Made by a program: the position numbers and the translations under genes | NCBI RefSeq assembly: GCF_001458335.1 | Contig: NZ_CYTO01000024.1 | Location: forward strand, 362,944 to 426,943 | DNA from: Cognatishimia activa | GTDB lineage: Bacteria > Pseudomonadota > Alphaproteobacteria > Rhodobacterales > Rhodobacteraceae | Direction of reading: 5' to 3' | Length of the DNA: 64,000 bases | Notes under the pieces: model-generated | Databases searched by the model: none | Seen by the model: only the letters and a program-made list of their open reading frames with translations | What the model was told of the DNA's origin: nothing | In this document: positions 7,980-17,567 of the stretch, piece by piece | Numbering within the stretch: the first letter of the stretch is position 1 | Layout of the letters: the number at the start of each line of letters is the position of its first letter

Positions 7980-9764
7980 ATGATCCGCACGCCGCTTCGA
8001 CCTCTTGCGACCATTATGAAAGCCCGCGAACAGGGCGAGAACCCTGACGCGATTGAAAAAGAGAATATCCGCCGGCGTCACGAAGAGATGCGCGACAAGG
8101 CGCGGTTGCGTGCCGAAGGCCGTTTGTTGGTGCTTGGCGTGGCCTTCTTGGCCGCGTTTTCCGTGATTGGCGTACGTATGGGCACTTTGGCAAGTTCCGA
8201 GGCCGCAGAGCCGCGTGCCAGCGCAAGCGGTGCACGCATTCTGGCGCAGCGGGCTGATATTGTTGACCGTCAGGGTCGCATTCTGGCGACCAATTTGGAA
8301 ACCTTCAGCCTTTATGCACAACCGCAACACATGATCGATAAAGAAGGTGTTGCCGAGCGTTTGGTTGAGATTTTCCCTGATCTCAACAAACAACGTCTTA
8401 TCAAAGACTTCACGGGCAAGCGTAAGTTCCTTTGGGTGCGCAAGAAGCTGTCTCCAGAGCAAAAGCAGTTGGTGCATGACATCGGCGATCCGGGCCTTCT
8501 GTTTGGCCCGCGCGAGATGCGCCTTTATCCCAACGGAAAGCTTGCGGCCCACGTATTGGGCGGCGCAGGCTTTGGTCGTGAAGGGGTGAATGCCGCCGAG
8601 GTGATTGGCGTCGCGGGCGTTGAAAAGACCTTTGATGAAGCCCTGCGGGACCCGGCGAATGGCGGCAAGGCCCTGACCTTGTCTTTGGACCTGACGGTTC
8701 AGACCGCGACTGAGCGTGTGCTTTACGGCGGCATGAAGCTTTTGAACGCCAAGGGTGCTGCTGCGGTCTTGATGGATGTTCATACGGGCGAGCTGCTTTC
8801 GCTCGTGAGCCTGCCTGACTTTGACCCAAATGACCGTCCACGCCCTCTGACCGAAGGGGATGCAGGCGATAGCCCGCTGTTTAACCGTGCGGTTCAAGGG
8901 GTTTACGAGCTTGGCTCTACCTACAAAATTTTTGCCGCTGCGCAGGCGATGGAACTCGGTTTGGTGAATGCAAACACGGTTATTGACACCAAAGGCCCGA
9001 TGAAAGTTGGGGGCCACCGGATTGGTGAGTTCCAGAATAAGAATTACGGCAAACTGTCTGTCACTGATATTATCGTAAAGAGTTCAAACCGGGGCACAGG
9101 CCGTATGGCGTTGGACATCGGTCCAAAGCGCCAACAAGAATTCCTGAAAACTCTGGGTCTGTTTGAACCAACACCCGTTGAGATTGTCGAAGCCTCTGGC
9201 GGTAAGCCATTGCTTCCGGCGAAATGGACAGACCTGTCTGCGGTCACGGTGTCTTACGGTCACGGTATGTCCAGCACGCCCGTGCATCTGGCGGCGGCTT
9301 ATGCCGCGCTGGCCAATGGCGGAACCATGGTGAAGCCAACGATTCTAAAGCGTGAAACGCCGCAAAACGGTCCGCGCGTGATCAGTGCGCGGGTTGCCGC
9401 CGAAAGCGTCAACATGCTGCGTAAAGTTGTGACCGAAGGCACAGCGAGTTTTGGCGAGGTTCCGGGCTATCACGTGGCGGGGAAAACCGGCACTGCTGAT
9501 AAACCAAAACCGACCGGTGGGTATTACGATGACAAGGTTATCAATACCTTCGCATCTATTTTCCCGGCCCATGACCCGAAATACGTGCTGATCGTGACTT
9601 TGGATGAGCCAGTGGAAACCTCCGGCGACAAACCGCGCCGCACCGCGGGTTGGACCGCTGTTCCAGTTGCGGCAGAGATCATCGAACGGGTCGCGCCGCT
9701 GTTGGGACTGCGTCCGCAAGTTGAACCTGTCGCCCTGACTGGTATAACGCTGGCATCAAACTAA
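7980..9764 (+). CDS. ftsI: Peptidoglycan transpeptidase FtsI (PBP3)
   Basis: A 594-aa class B penicillin-binding protein, the septal D,D-transpeptidase. A cytoplasmic tail of about 45 residues precedes a membrane segment near 47-65 (LLVLGVAFLAAFSVIGVRM). The dimerisation/pedestal region begins with RADIVDRQGRILATNL. The transpeptidase motifs are complete: STYK with nucleophile Ser313, SSN at 368-370 and KTG at 502-504. It acts in the periplasm with FtsW, encoded further down the cluster. Its ATG directly abuts the ftsL stop (zero-base gap). Confidence 0.97.
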   Translation: MIRTPLRPLATIMKAREQGENPDAIEKENIRRRHEEMRDKARLRAEGRLLVLGVAFLAAFSVIGVRMGTLASSEAAEPRASASGARILAQRADIVDRQGRILATNLETFSLYAQPQHMIDKEGVAERLVEIFPDLNKQRLIKDFTGKRKFLWVRKKLSPEQKQLVHDIGDPGLLFGPREMRLYPNGKLAAHVLGGAGFGREGVNAAEVIGVAGVEKTFDEALRDPANGGKALTLSLDLTVQTATERVLYGGMKLLNAKGAAAVLMDVHTGELLSLVSLPDFDPNDRPRPLTEGDAGDSPLFNRAVQGVYELGSTYKIFAAAQAMELGLVNANTVIDTKGPMKVGGHRIGEFQNKNYGKLSVTDIIVKSSNRGTGRMALDIGPKRQQEFLKTLGLFEPTPVEIVEASGGKPLLPAKWTDLSAVTVSYGHGMSSTPVHLAAAYAALANGGTMVKPTILKRETPQNGPRVISARVAAESVNMLRKVVTEGTASFGEVPGYHVAGKTGTADKPKPTGGYYDDKVINTFASIFPAHDPKYVLIVTLDEPVETSGDKPRRTAGWTAVPVAAEIIERVAPLLGLRPQVEPVALTGITLASN

Positions 9765-9784
9765 AAGCCAAATAAGGGCACCAA

Positions 9785-11266
9785 ATGGCAGCGCAGGCAA
9801 AGGCACTTTCTGAATTAGGTCTGACCGCTGCGGCGGGTCGCAATCCAACCATCACAGGCGTCGCTGTTGACAGCCGAGAGGTGAAAGAGGGCTTTCTGTT
9901 TGCCGCTCTGCCGGGCACGCGGGTGCATGGGGCCACCTTCATTCAATTCGCCCTGCGCATGGGGGCAAGTGCGATCCTCACGGATGCCGAAGGCGCGCGT
10001 ATTGCGTCTTCTGAACTAGAGGCGTCCGATGCGGCGCTGGTAATTTGCGAAGATCCGCGACAGGCATTGGCATACACCGCTGCACTTTGGTTTGGGAAAC
10101 AGCCCTCTGTCGTAGCGGCCGTCACGGGCACCAATGGCAAAACATCCGTGTCGACGTTCCTGCGCATGATCTGGCAAGAGCTGGGACTGCCGTCTGTGAA
10201 CCTCGGCACCACCGGAGTTGAAGGCGACTTCGAAGCGCCGCTCAAACACACCACACCGGAACCCATCACATTGCACCGCACCCTGCGCGATTGTGCGGAA
10301 GACGGCATAGAATGCGCGGCCATGGAAGCAAGTTCCCATGGTTTGGAACAACGGCGTTTGGACGGGGTTCAGCTCACGGCGGCTGGGTTCACCAATCTTA
10401 GCCAAGATCACCTCGATTATCACGCTAACTTCGATGACTACTTCGATGCCAAAGCGGGTCTCTTTGCGCGGGTACTGCCAGAGGATGGCGTTGCTGTTGT
10501 CAATATCGACGATATGCGCGGTGCCGACATGGCGGCGATTGCCAAGGGTCGCGGGCAGAGGGTGTTGACGGTTGGGCGTCATGGTGCCGAGCTAGAGTTG
10601 ATCGCACAAAGATATGATGCCACCGGTCAGGACATCCGCTTTTCCTTTGACGGAGAGATTTATCAAACCCGTTTGAACCTCATTGGCGGGTTCCAAGCAG
10701 AGAATGTTCTATTGGCGTCAGGCATGGCGATTGCCTGCGGTGCCGATCCGAAACGGGTCTTTGAAATTCTACATGAACTCAAAACCGTACGCGGCCGGAT
10801 GCAACTTGCTGCGACGCGTGAAAACGGGGCGGCGGTGTTTGTGGATTATGCCCACACGCCCGATGCGGTTGCGACCGCGCTGAAAGCGATGCGCCCTCAT
10901 GTGATGGGTCGCCTTGTGGCGATTGTCGGCGCTGGCGGGGATCGTGATCAAGGCAAACGCCCATTGATGGGTTCAGCGGCGGCAGAGAATGCCGATATTG
11001 TTTTCGTGACCGACGATAACCCACGTTCCGAGGTGCCTGCGGACATTCGTTCCATGGTGATGGAAGGTGCCCCCGAAGCCATTGAAGTCGGCGACCGTGC
11101 AGAAGCGATCTTGCGCGGTGTGGATGCTTTGGGGCCGGGCGATGCATTGCTGATTGCAGGCAAAGGGCATGAGACAGGACAAATCGTTGGCGATGATGTG
11201 CTGCCTTTTGATGATGTAGAGCAAGCCAGCGTGGCTGTGATGGCGCTTGATGGAGGATTGGCATGA
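9785..11266 (+). CDS. murE: UDP-MurNAc-Ala-Glu--meso-diaminopimelate ligase MurE
   Basis: A 493-aa cytoplasmic Mur ligase that adds the third stem amino acid in an ATP-dependent reaction. The P-loop GTNGKT is at 115-120, the central domain has EASSHGL (substrate carbamate/Mg region) and the C-terminal domain carries DDNPRSE, whose DNPR motif is the signature of ligases using meso-diaminopimelate rather than lysine. The length is normal. The gene starts 20 bp after ftsI and its stop overlaps the murF ATG by 4 bp (ATGA). Confidence 0.97.
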   Translation: MAAQAKALSELGLTAAAGRNPTITGVAVDSREVKEGFLFAALPGTRVHGATFIQFALRMGASAILTDAEGARIASSELEASDAALVICEDPRQALAYTAALWFGKQPSVVAAVTGTNGKTSVSTFLRMIWQELGLPSVNLGTTGVEGDFEAPLKHTTPEPITLHRTLRDCAEDGIECAAMEASSHGLEQRRLDGVQLTAAGFTNLSQDHLDYHANFDDYFDAKAGLFARVLPEDGVAVVNIDDMRGADMAAIAKGRGQRVLTVGRHGAELELIAQRYDATGQDIRFSFDGEIYQTRLNLIGGFQAENVLLASGMAIACGADPKRVFEILHELKTVRGRMQLAATRENGAAVFVDYAHTPDAVATALKAMRPHVMGRLVAIVGAGGDRDQGKRPLMGSAAAENADIVFVTDDNPRSEVPADIRSMVMEGAPEAIEVGDRAEAILRGVDALGPGDALLIAGKGHETGQIVGDDVLPFDDVEQASVAVMALDGGLA

Positions 11267-12708
11267 GCCTGTGGACAGCTGCAGAAGCGGCGAAAGCGAC
11301 CTCTGGCCAAGCAATCGGTGAATGGACCTGTGAAGGGGTGTCCATTGATACCCGGACTATAGAGCAGGGTGATCTCTTTGTTGCGCTCAAAGCGGCGCGC
11401 GACGGTCATGACTTTGTCGCGCAGGCCTTGGAAAAAGGCGCGGGCGCGGCTTTGGTGACCCATCGCCCCGATGGGGTCAGCGAAGAGGCTCCTTTGCTTC
11501 TGGTCGACGATGTTCTGACCGCGCTTGAGAATCTCGGCAAAGCAGCACGGTCGCGCATGAAGGGTAAGGTCGTTGCGGTCACTGGCTCTGTTGGAAAAAC
11601 ATCTACCAAAGAAATGCTGCGCACTGTTCTAAGCGGGCAGGGCAAAACCCACGCGTCTGTTGCTAGCTATAACAACCACTGGGGCGTGCCGCTGACCTTA
11701 GCGCGTATGCCGGCGGACACCGACTTGGCAATCATTGAGATCGGCATGAACCACCCGGGTGAGATCGCGCCATTGGTGGCTTTTGCGCGGCCTCACGTGG
11801 CGGTCGTCACGACCGTGGCTCCGGCTCATTTGGCGGCGTTTGAAAACATCGAAGGCATCGCGAAAGAGAAAGGGTCGATCTATTCAGGGCTTGAAAATGG
11901 CGGTGTTGCGATTTTCAACAATGACTTGGAAGTCACTGAAATCTTAAAAGATATTGCGTCTCAATATGCGGATACCCTTGTCGGGTTTGGCGAGGCTGAG
12001 ACATCCGATGTTTGCCTGAGCAATGTCACCATCAGTGATACGACCACCGTGGGCGCTGCACGCATTTTTGATGAGGGTTACCTGTTCAAAGTTGCGGTTC
12101 CTGGGCGCCACTACGCCATGAACGCCATGAGTGTTTTGGCGACTGTCAAAGCGCTCGATCTTGATATGGCCATTGCCATTGCGGATCTTGGCCAATGGGC
12201 ACCAGGCGCGGGACGTGGTTTGCGCAAGGTGATCTCTTTAGATTTGGCGGACCCGAGCGCCACGATTGAGCTGATTGACGATGCCTACAATGCAAACCCT
12301 GCATCTATGGCGGCATCACTAGAGGTGCTCGCAGGTGCCGACGTGAAAAACGACCGTGGGCGAATTAGCCAAGGGCGGCGGATCGCTTATTTGGCTGATA
12401 TGGGTGAGTTGGGGGAGACCGAGGTGCAAATCCATCAATCCCTCGCCAAGCTTCCGTCCATTGACGAAATCGACCGGGTGCATTGCATCGGGCCACTGAT
12501 GCGCAACCTTTATGAGGCTCTTCCGCTGCAAAAACGTGGCCGTTGGACTGAAGATGCCGCCGAAATGGTCACTGGCATTGCCAAGGATCTGGACGCGGGT
12601 GACGTCATTATGGCCAAGGGATCATTGTCCATGGGAATGGCCCGCGTGGTTGACGCCATAGAAAAATTGGGCCATCCCGCCCCGAAAGTTAACGAGGGAA
12701 CATCCTAA
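11263..12708 (+). CDS. murF: UDP-MurNAc-tripeptide--D-alanyl-D-alanine ligase MurF
   Basis: A 481-aa cytoplasmic Mur ligase that completes the UDP-MurNAc pentapeptide by adding D-Ala-D-Ala made by Ddl (encoded at 25436). Visible features: N-terminal VSIDTRTIEQGDLFVAL, P-loop GSVGKTSTKE with Lys112, YNNHWGVPLTLARMP, EIGMNHPGEI, and DDAYNANPASM in the C-terminal domain. The murE stop overlaps its start (ATGA), and mraY begins on the next base after its stop. Confidence 0.97.
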   Translation: MSLWTAAEAAKATSGQAIGEWTCEGVSIDTRTIEQGDLFVALKAARDGHDFVAQALEKGAGAALVTHRPDGVSEEAPLLLVDDVLTALENLGKAARSRMKGKVVAVTGSVGKTSTKEMLRTVLSGQGKTHASVASYNNHWGVPLTLARMPADTDLAIIEIGMNHPGEIAPLVAFARPHVAVVTTVAPAHLAAFENIEGIAKEKGSIYSGLENGGVAIFNNDLEVTEILKDIASQYADTLVGFGEAETSDVCLSNVTISDTTTVGAARIFDEGYLFKVAVPGRHYAMNAMSVLATVKALDLDMAIAIADLGQWAPGAGRGLRKVISLDLADPSATIELIDDAYNANPASMAASLEVLAGADVKNDRGRISQGRRIAYLADMGELGETEVQIHQSLAKLPSIDEIDRVHCIGPLMRNLYEALPLQKRGRWTEDAAEMVTGIAKDLDAGDVIMAKGSLSMGMARVVDAIEKLGHPAPKVNEGTS

Positions 12709-13791
12709 ATGTTATATTGGCTCACGTCACTTTCCGATGGCGGTGACTTCTTCAACCTGTTCCGCTACATCACATTCCGCGCGGGCGGGGCCTTTATGAC
12801 GGCGCTGTTCTTCGGTTTTATTTTTGGTCGCCCGTTGATCAATGTTCTGCGTCGAAAACAGGGCAAAGGCCAGCCGATCCGCGATGATGGCCCAGAGGGG
12901 CATTTCGTCAAAGCCGGTACCCCGACCATGGGTGGTTTGCTGATTGTGGGCGCGCTTTTGACCTCGACTTTGTTGTGGGCGCGGCTGGACAACGGTTTTG
13001 TTTGGCTGGTGCTGTTTGTCACCATGGCCTACGCGCTGATTGGGTTCGCTGATGATTTCGCAAAGGTCAGCAAGCAAAACACAAAGGGTGTTTCCAGCCG
13101 AGTACGCTTGTTGTTGGGCCTTTTGATTGCGGCGATTGCCAGTTATTGGGCCACAACTCTGCATCCAGAAGCGTTGCAATTCCGTGTGGCATTGCCGATT
13201 TTCAAAGACGTTTTGTTAAACTTCGGGTTCTTCTTCATTCCATTCGCAATGATCGTGATTGTCGGTTCCGCGAATGCTGTGAACCTGACAGACGGTCTTG
13301 ATGGGTTGGCGATTATGCCGTCCATGATCGCCGCAGGCACATTGGGTGTAATTGCCTACGCTGTGGGCCGCGTCGACTTCACCGAATATCTGGACGTGCA
13401 TTACGTGCCGGGCACCGGTGAAATCTTGATCTTCACCGCCGGTCTGATTGGCGGCGGTCTGGGTTTCCTTTGGTACAACGCCCCTCCAGCGGCGGTCTTT
13501 ATGGGCGATACCGGGTCATTGGCTTTGGGTGGCGCATTGGGTGCCATCGCGGTTGCGACCAAACACGAGTTGGTTTTGGCCATCGTTGGCGGCGTATTCG
13601 TCGTGGAAGCGCTGTCCGTGATTATCCAGGTTCTGTACTTCAAACGCACCGGCAAACGGGTGTTCTTGATGGCGCCGATCCATCACCATTATGAGAAAAA
13701 GGGTTGGGCAGAGCCGCAGATCGTGATCCGGTTCTGGATCATCTCATTGATCCTCGCGATGATCGGTCTTGCCACGCTGAAAGTGCGCTAG
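12709..13791 (+). CDS. mraY: Phospho-N-acetylmuramoyl-pentapeptide transferase MraY
   Basis: A 360-aa integral membrane enzyme with about ten hydrophobic segments that transfers phospho-MurNAc-pentapeptide from UDP to undecaprenyl phosphate, giving lipid I. The conserved cytoplasmic elements are present: ADDFAKV (catalytic Asp pair, about 115-121), [10 protein letters not shown] (about 191-200) and [11 protein letters not shown] (His-rich loop, about 325-335). The ATG follows the murF TAA directly. A 244-bp gap separates it from murD, the first real break in the chain. Confidence 0.97.
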   Translation: MLYWLTSLSDGGDFFNLFRYITFRAGGAFMTALFFGFIFGRPLINVLRRKQGKGQPIRDDGPEGHFVKAGTPTMGGLLIVGALLTSTLLWARLDNGFVWLVLFVTMAYALIGFADDFAKVSKQNTKGVSSRVRLLLGLLIAAIASYWATTLHPEALQFRVALPIFKDVLLNFGFFFIPFAMIVIVGSANAVNLTDGLDGLAIMPSMIAAGTLGVIAYAVGRVDFTEYLDVHYVPGTGEILIFTAGLIGGGLGFLWYNAPPAAVFMGDTGSLALGGALGAIAVATKHELVLAIVGGVFVVEALSVIIQVLYFKRTGKRVFLMAPIHHHYEKKGWAEPQIVIRFWIISLILAMIGLATLKVR

Positions 13792-13878
13792 GCAAACGTC
13801 TTAGAAAATCGACCAATCCATTTGTTGGGCCAGACGTTTCGTTGTTCTCGCTGCACACGGAGTTGAGCACATTGCGGC

Positions 13879-13890
13879 ATCGCCGGCGAT
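13879..13890. promoter_or_regulatory. 12-bp palindrome in mraY-murD gap
   Basis: ATCGCCGGCGAT is perfectly self-complementary and sits within the 244 bases between mraY (ends 13791) and murD (14036). The gap could hold a secondary promoter for murD, but I see no convincing -35/-10 pair and no short gene. Low weight: a palindrome of this length can be accidental. Confidence 0.25.
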
Positions 13891-14035
13891 CAACCTGCTG
13901 CCAAAGTTAATCGCCGCTACGGCCAAGAGCGATGACAAAGGTTGCGCCCTTTTTTGGGGATGAATTTCGTGCGAATTGCTGGCACTCTCGCCCCAAACCC
14001 GCTTACTGCGGAGAAAGACTTTCGGAGGCAAAAGC

Positions 14036-15439
14036 ATGATACCAGTTCAGGGATATTCAGGACAGCGCGTCGGTGTTTTGGGCCTTGGCCGTTCTGGTCT
14101 GACATCTGCTCGCGCGCTGCGGGAAGGCGGCGCGGTACCGCTTTGCTGGGACGATAACCCTGCGGCGCGTGAGGCGGCTGCAAGTGAAGGGTTTGAGATC
14201 GTCGAGCTTGGCAAGGCCGGAGCGATGGACGGCTTAGCTTGTTTGATTGTCTCACCCGGCATTCCACATCTTTATCCCAACCCAAATCCAGTTATCCGCG
14301 CGGCGATGGTTGCGGGCGTGCCTGTCGACAATGATATCAGCCTGTTCTTTGGTTCATTTGCCACCAGTGAATGGGACAATTTGGATGTGGTGCCAAAGAT
14401 CGTCGCGGTCACCGGGTCGAACGGTAAATCGACGACATCTGCACTGATCCATCATGTTTTAAAAAGCGTCGGGCGCAACACGCAGTTGGCGGGTAATATT
14501 GGACGCGGTGTTTTGGACATCGATCCTGCAGCGGATGGGGACGTGGTGGTGTTGGAGCTGTCCAGCTATCAAACCGATCTGGCCCGTAACCTAACGCCGG
14601 ATATTGCGGTGTTTACCAACCTGAGCCCAGACCATTTGGACCGCCACAATGGCATGGGGGGCTACTTTGCAGCCAAGCGTCGACTGTTTGCCGAAGGCGG
14701 CCCTGATCGCGCCATTGTTGGTATAGATGAGGATGAAGGCCTGTACCTCGCTGGCCAACTTTCGCAGACGGCAGCAGATGATCGGGTGATCCGCATCTCT
14801 GTGGAGCAGAAACTGACCGGTCCTGGCTGGCAGGTTTTTGCAAAGAAGGGCTTCTTGTCTGAATACCGTAAGGGCCGGCAGGTGGGTTCGATTGACCTGC
14901 GCCCAATCAAAGGGCTTCCCGGCGTGCACAATCACCAGAATGCCTGTGCTGCTTATGCGGTGTGCCGCACACTGGGTCTTGCGCCTAAGGTGATCGAACA
15001 AGGTTTTGCGAGCTTTGGTGGTTTGCCGCACCGGTCTCAGATCATCGCAGAAGCGGGTGGGGTGACCTATGTGAACGACTCCAAAGCCACCAATGTGGAC
15101 GCAGCTGCCAAGGCGCTGAGTGCGTTTAAGAATATTCGCTGGATTTGCGGAGGCTTGGAAAAAGAAGGTGGGCTTGAGGCTTTGCAAAGCGCCACCGGTG
15201 ATGTGCGCAAGGCCTATGTGATAGGCCGTGAGGCGGCGAATTTTGCCATGCAACTTGGGAGCGTGGAGGCAGAAGTCTGTACCTCCATGGAGAAGGCCGT
15301 CAAGCAGGCGATGGCTGAGGTGGAAGAGGGGGATACGGTCCTACTCGCGCCTGCTGCGGCGAGCTTTGACCAGTATGACAGCTTTGAAAAGCGCGGTGAG
15401 CATTTTGCAGATTTAGTGAAGGCGGCACTCGCAGAATAG
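14036..15439 (+). CDS. murD: UDP-N-acetylmuramoylalanine--D-glutamate ligase MurD
   Basis: A 467-aa cytoplasmic Mur ligase that adds D-glutamate to UDP-MurNAc-L-Ala. The N-terminal UDP-binding fold has [17 protein letters not shown], the P-loop GSNGKST gives Lys131, ELSSYQTDL and [10 protein letters not shown] follow, and the C-terminal domain carries NDSKATN. The start at 14036 is supported by a GGAGG site seven bases upstream; a TTG at 13976 would add a 20-residue extension unlike the family. It is the last gene before the cluster is interrupted by a reverse-strand gene. Confidence 0.96.
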   Translation: MIPVQGYSGQRVGVLGLGRSGLTSARALREGGAVPLCWDDNPAAREAAASEGFEIVELGKAGAMDGLACLIVSPGIPHLYPNPNPVIRAAMVAGVPVDNDISLFFGSFATSEWDNLDVVPKIVAVTGSNGKSTTSALIHHVLKSVGRNTQLAGNIGRGVLDIDPAADGDVVVLELSSYQTDLARNLTPDIAVFTNLSPDHLDRHNGMGGYFAAKRRLFAEGGPDRAIVGIDEDEGLYLAGQLSQTAADDRVIRISVEQKLTGPGWQVFAKKGFLSEYRKGRQVGSIDLRPIKGLPGVHNHQNACAAYAVCRTLGLAPKVIEQGFASFGGLPHRSQIIAEAGGVTYVNDSKATNVDAAAKALSAFKNIRWICGGLEKEGGLEALQSATGDVRKAYVIGREAANFAMQLGSVEAEVCTSMEKAVKQAMAEVEEGDTVLLAPAAASFDQYDSFEKRGEHFADLVKAALAE

Positions 15440-15502
15440 GGGCTTCGCCCCCAAGTGAACTGCGTTCACTCTCCCCCAGAGTATTTTTGCAAAGAAGAAG
15501 GC
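15439..15502. repeat. Tandem hairpins and C-rich/T-rich tail between convergent genes
   Basis: Two hairpins stand side by side: GGGGC/GCCCC with a TTC loop (15439-15451, starting on the last base of the murD stop codon) and AGTGAAC/GTTCACT with a TGC loop (15454-15470). A CTCCCCCAGAGTATTTTTGC segment and a purine-rich AAAGAAGAAGG stretch follow. From memory, C-rich/GTATTT/AAGAAGAAG tails of this type recur at 3' gene ends in Rhodobacteraceae genomes, so this is probably a dispersed terminator-like element serving murD and/or the convergent gene. Confidence 0.45.
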
Positions 15503-16687
15503 TTAAAGGCTTTTCGCGCGGATCGCAGTTCCCGCCGCAAAACCTGACGACCATGCCCATTGGAAGTTGTAGCCGCCAAGCCAGCCGGTGACGTCAACAG
15601 CTTCTCCGATGGCGTAAAGGCCGGGCACGGTTTTGGCTTCCATGGTCTTGGATGACAGCGCGTCAGTGTCGATGCCACCCAAGGTGACTTCGGCGGTGCG
15701 ATATCCTTCGGTGCCCGCAGGGGTCACTTGCCAATTTGTCAGCGCATCACTGAGGGCGCGCAATTGGGCATCAGACTGATCGGCGAGGTTACCAGTAAGC
15801 TTGAGCTCGCTTGCAAAATGGTCGGCCAATTTTGCCGGCAGCTCATAGCCCAAGACCGTTGCGATGTTCTTGCGCCCATCGGATTTGCGTCGGGCTTTGA
15901 GGGCTTCAAAAATGTCTTTCTCTGGGAAGAAATTCACCGCAATCGGCTGGCTTTCACGCCAGTAACTGGAGATCTGCAGCATCGAGGGACCGGACAGCCC
16001 GCGATGAGTGAAGAGGAGTGCTTCGTCAAAGCTGGTGTGGTTGGCAGTGGCGCGGACCGGGTGGGCGACGCCGGACAGCGGTTTGAAGCGGCCATCGGGG
16101 AAGGTGAAGGGCACGAGGCCTGCGCGGGTTTCTAAGACATTCAAGCCGAATTGCTGTGCTATGTCATAGGCCAGTCCGGTCGCGCCCATTTTGGGGATGG
16201 ATTTGCCGCCTGTGGCTATGACGAGATTTCGGCAGTGTAATGTTTCTCTTTTGCCATCGCGCTCTGTTTCAACCGCAAATCCAGCATCGGTTTTGGATAC
16301 GCTCTGGATCGATGTCTTCAAGCGCAGCTCTGCACCAGCATCGCGCATTTCCGCCAGAAGCATTTGGATGATGTCTTTAGAAGAGTTGTCGCAGAAAAGC
16401 TGGCCCAGTGTTTTCTCGTGATAAGGGATGCCGTGTTTTTGCACGAGCTCGATGAAATCCCATTGGGTATATCTGCTCAGCGCGCTTTTGCAGAAATGAG
16501 GGTTTTCCGAGAGGAAGTTTTCGGGGCTCGCGTAGATATTGGTGAAATTGCAGCGCCCCCCACCTGCGATGCGGATTTTTTCGCCCGGGTTTTTGGCGTG
16601 ATCGAGCACCAGCGTGTCCGGACCCGCGTGGATCGCGCACATCATGCCTGCGGCACCTGCGCCTAAGATGATCGTATTCCAACTCAT
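15503..16687 (-). CDS. NAD(P)/FAD-dependent oxidoreductase, HI0933/BaiN-like
   Basis: A 394-aa flavoprotein of the HI0933 family. The N-terminal dinucleotide fold is IILGAGAAGMMCA (about 6-18), followed by the family signature GEKIRIAGGGRCNFTN (about 35-50). A second FAD motif, VIATGGKSIPKMGATG (about 150-165), and C-terminal GLYAIGEAVDVTGWLGGYNFQWAW are present. The physiological substrate of most members is unknown; some are annotated as aminoacetone oxidases or BaiN. It is the only reverse-strand gene inside the dcw cluster and converges on murD, so it must be transcribed separately. Confidence 0.88.
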   Translation of the reverse strand: MSWNTIILGAGAAGMMCAIHAGPDTLVLDHAKNPGEKIRIAGGGRCNFTNIYASPENFLSENPHFCKSALSRYTQWDFIELVQKHGIPYHEKTLGQLFCDNSSKDIIQMLLAEMRDAGAELRLKTSIQSVSKTDAGFAVETERDGKRETLHCRNLVIATGGKSIPKMGATGLAYDIAQQFGLNVLETRAGLVPFTFPDGRFKPLSGVAHPVRATANHTSFDEALLFTHRGLSGPSMLQISSYWRESQPIAVNFFPEKDIFEALKARRKSDGRKNIATVLGYELPAKLADHFASELKLTGNLADQSDAQLRALSDALTNWQVTPAGTEGYRTAEVTLGGIDTDALSSKTMEAKTVPGLYAIGEAVDVTGWLGGYNFQWAWSSGFAAGTAIRAKSL

Positions 16688-16847
16688 GCCAGCGCCTTGC
16701 CTGAGCGTTGCGTTCAGGTCAAGCGCATGACGGGTTACAGCCAGAAGACCTTGGTGAGAAATGACTTGCAGAAGGACAGCTTTCTTGCCCTAGTTGCTTT
16801 GATAAGCGCCGAGAAAGGCGCGATCAAAATCAATACGGGGAAGTGCA

Positions 16848-17567
16848 ATGAACATTGCCATGTGGTCTGGGCCGCGCAATTTGTCGACGGCGATGATGTA
16901 TAGCTTTGGCGCGCGCGCTGATTGCGCGGTCTGGGATGAGCCGTTCTATGCGGCCTATTTATCGCTCACGGGCATCGATCACCCGATGGCCGCGGAGACT
17001 TTGGCGGCCGGTGAGATTGATCCAGCGAAGGTTGCCGAGGCTTGCAAGACCGTGCACGCATCAGGAAAAGAGCATTTCTATCAAAAACATATGACGCATC
17101 ACATGGTGGAGGGCGTGCCCCGGGATTGGGTGGATGCGGTCAGCAATGTGTTTCTCATCCGCCATCCGGCGCGCGTTTTGGCGAGCTATTCCAAGAAGCG
17201 GGAAAATCCCACTTTGGATGACATCGGGTTCCGTCAGCAGGTAGATCTGTTTGAACGGATGAAGGCGGATGGTTTGCCGGTTGTTGTTGTCGATAGTTTT
17301 GACATACGGCAGTCGCCGGAAGCGATGTTGAGAGAACTTTGCAAGCGCATCGGAATTGCCTTTGATCCCGCCATGTTAAGTTGGCCCGCCGGTGGCCATC
17401 TTGATGACGGCGCTTGGGCACCGCATTGGTATGGAGCTGTGCATCGATCGACCGGTTTTGCTGGGCCGGAAGGCGCATTGCCGGAGGTGGACGAGACCTC
17501 GCAGGACGTGTTTGACGCGGCCATTCCTTATTACGAAACCATGTTGGCGGAGGCGATTTCAGTATGA
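16848..17567 (+). CDS. Sulfotransferase-like P-loop protein
   Basis: A 239-aa protein with the PAPS-sulfotransferase P-loop fold: WSGPRNLSTAMMYSF at residues 6-20 is the 5'-phosphate loop, DEPFYAAYL follows, and VFLIRHPARVLASYSK (about 102-117) matches the 3'-phosphate-binding RxPxxxxxS region. The distinctive C-terminal half includes WPAGGHLDDGAWAPHWYGAVHRSTGF. Its ATG is preceded by GGGGAAG, and its stop overlaps the next gene by 4 bp, so the two proteins probably work together. From memory, Arabidopsis BCAT-like proteins fuse this same type of domain to a class IV aminotransferase. The substrate is unknown and sulfotransfer is unproven. Confidence 0.75.
   Translation: MNIAMWSGPRNLSTAMMYSFGARADCAVWDEPFYAAYLSLTGIDHPMAAETLAAGEIDPAKVAEACKTVHASGKEHFYQKHMTHHMVEGVPRDWVDAVSNVFLIRHPARVLASYSKKRENPTLDDIGFRQQVDLFERMKADGLPVVVVDSFDIRQSPEAMLRELCKRIGIAFDPAMLSWPAGGHLDDGAWAPHWYGAVHRSTGFAGPEGALPEVDETSQDVFDAAIPYYETMLAEAISV

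Noticed and set aside
7938-9017. A 359-codon frame antisense to ftsI
   Set aside because: Shadow of the strongly supported ftsI reading frame; no domain and no promoter context.
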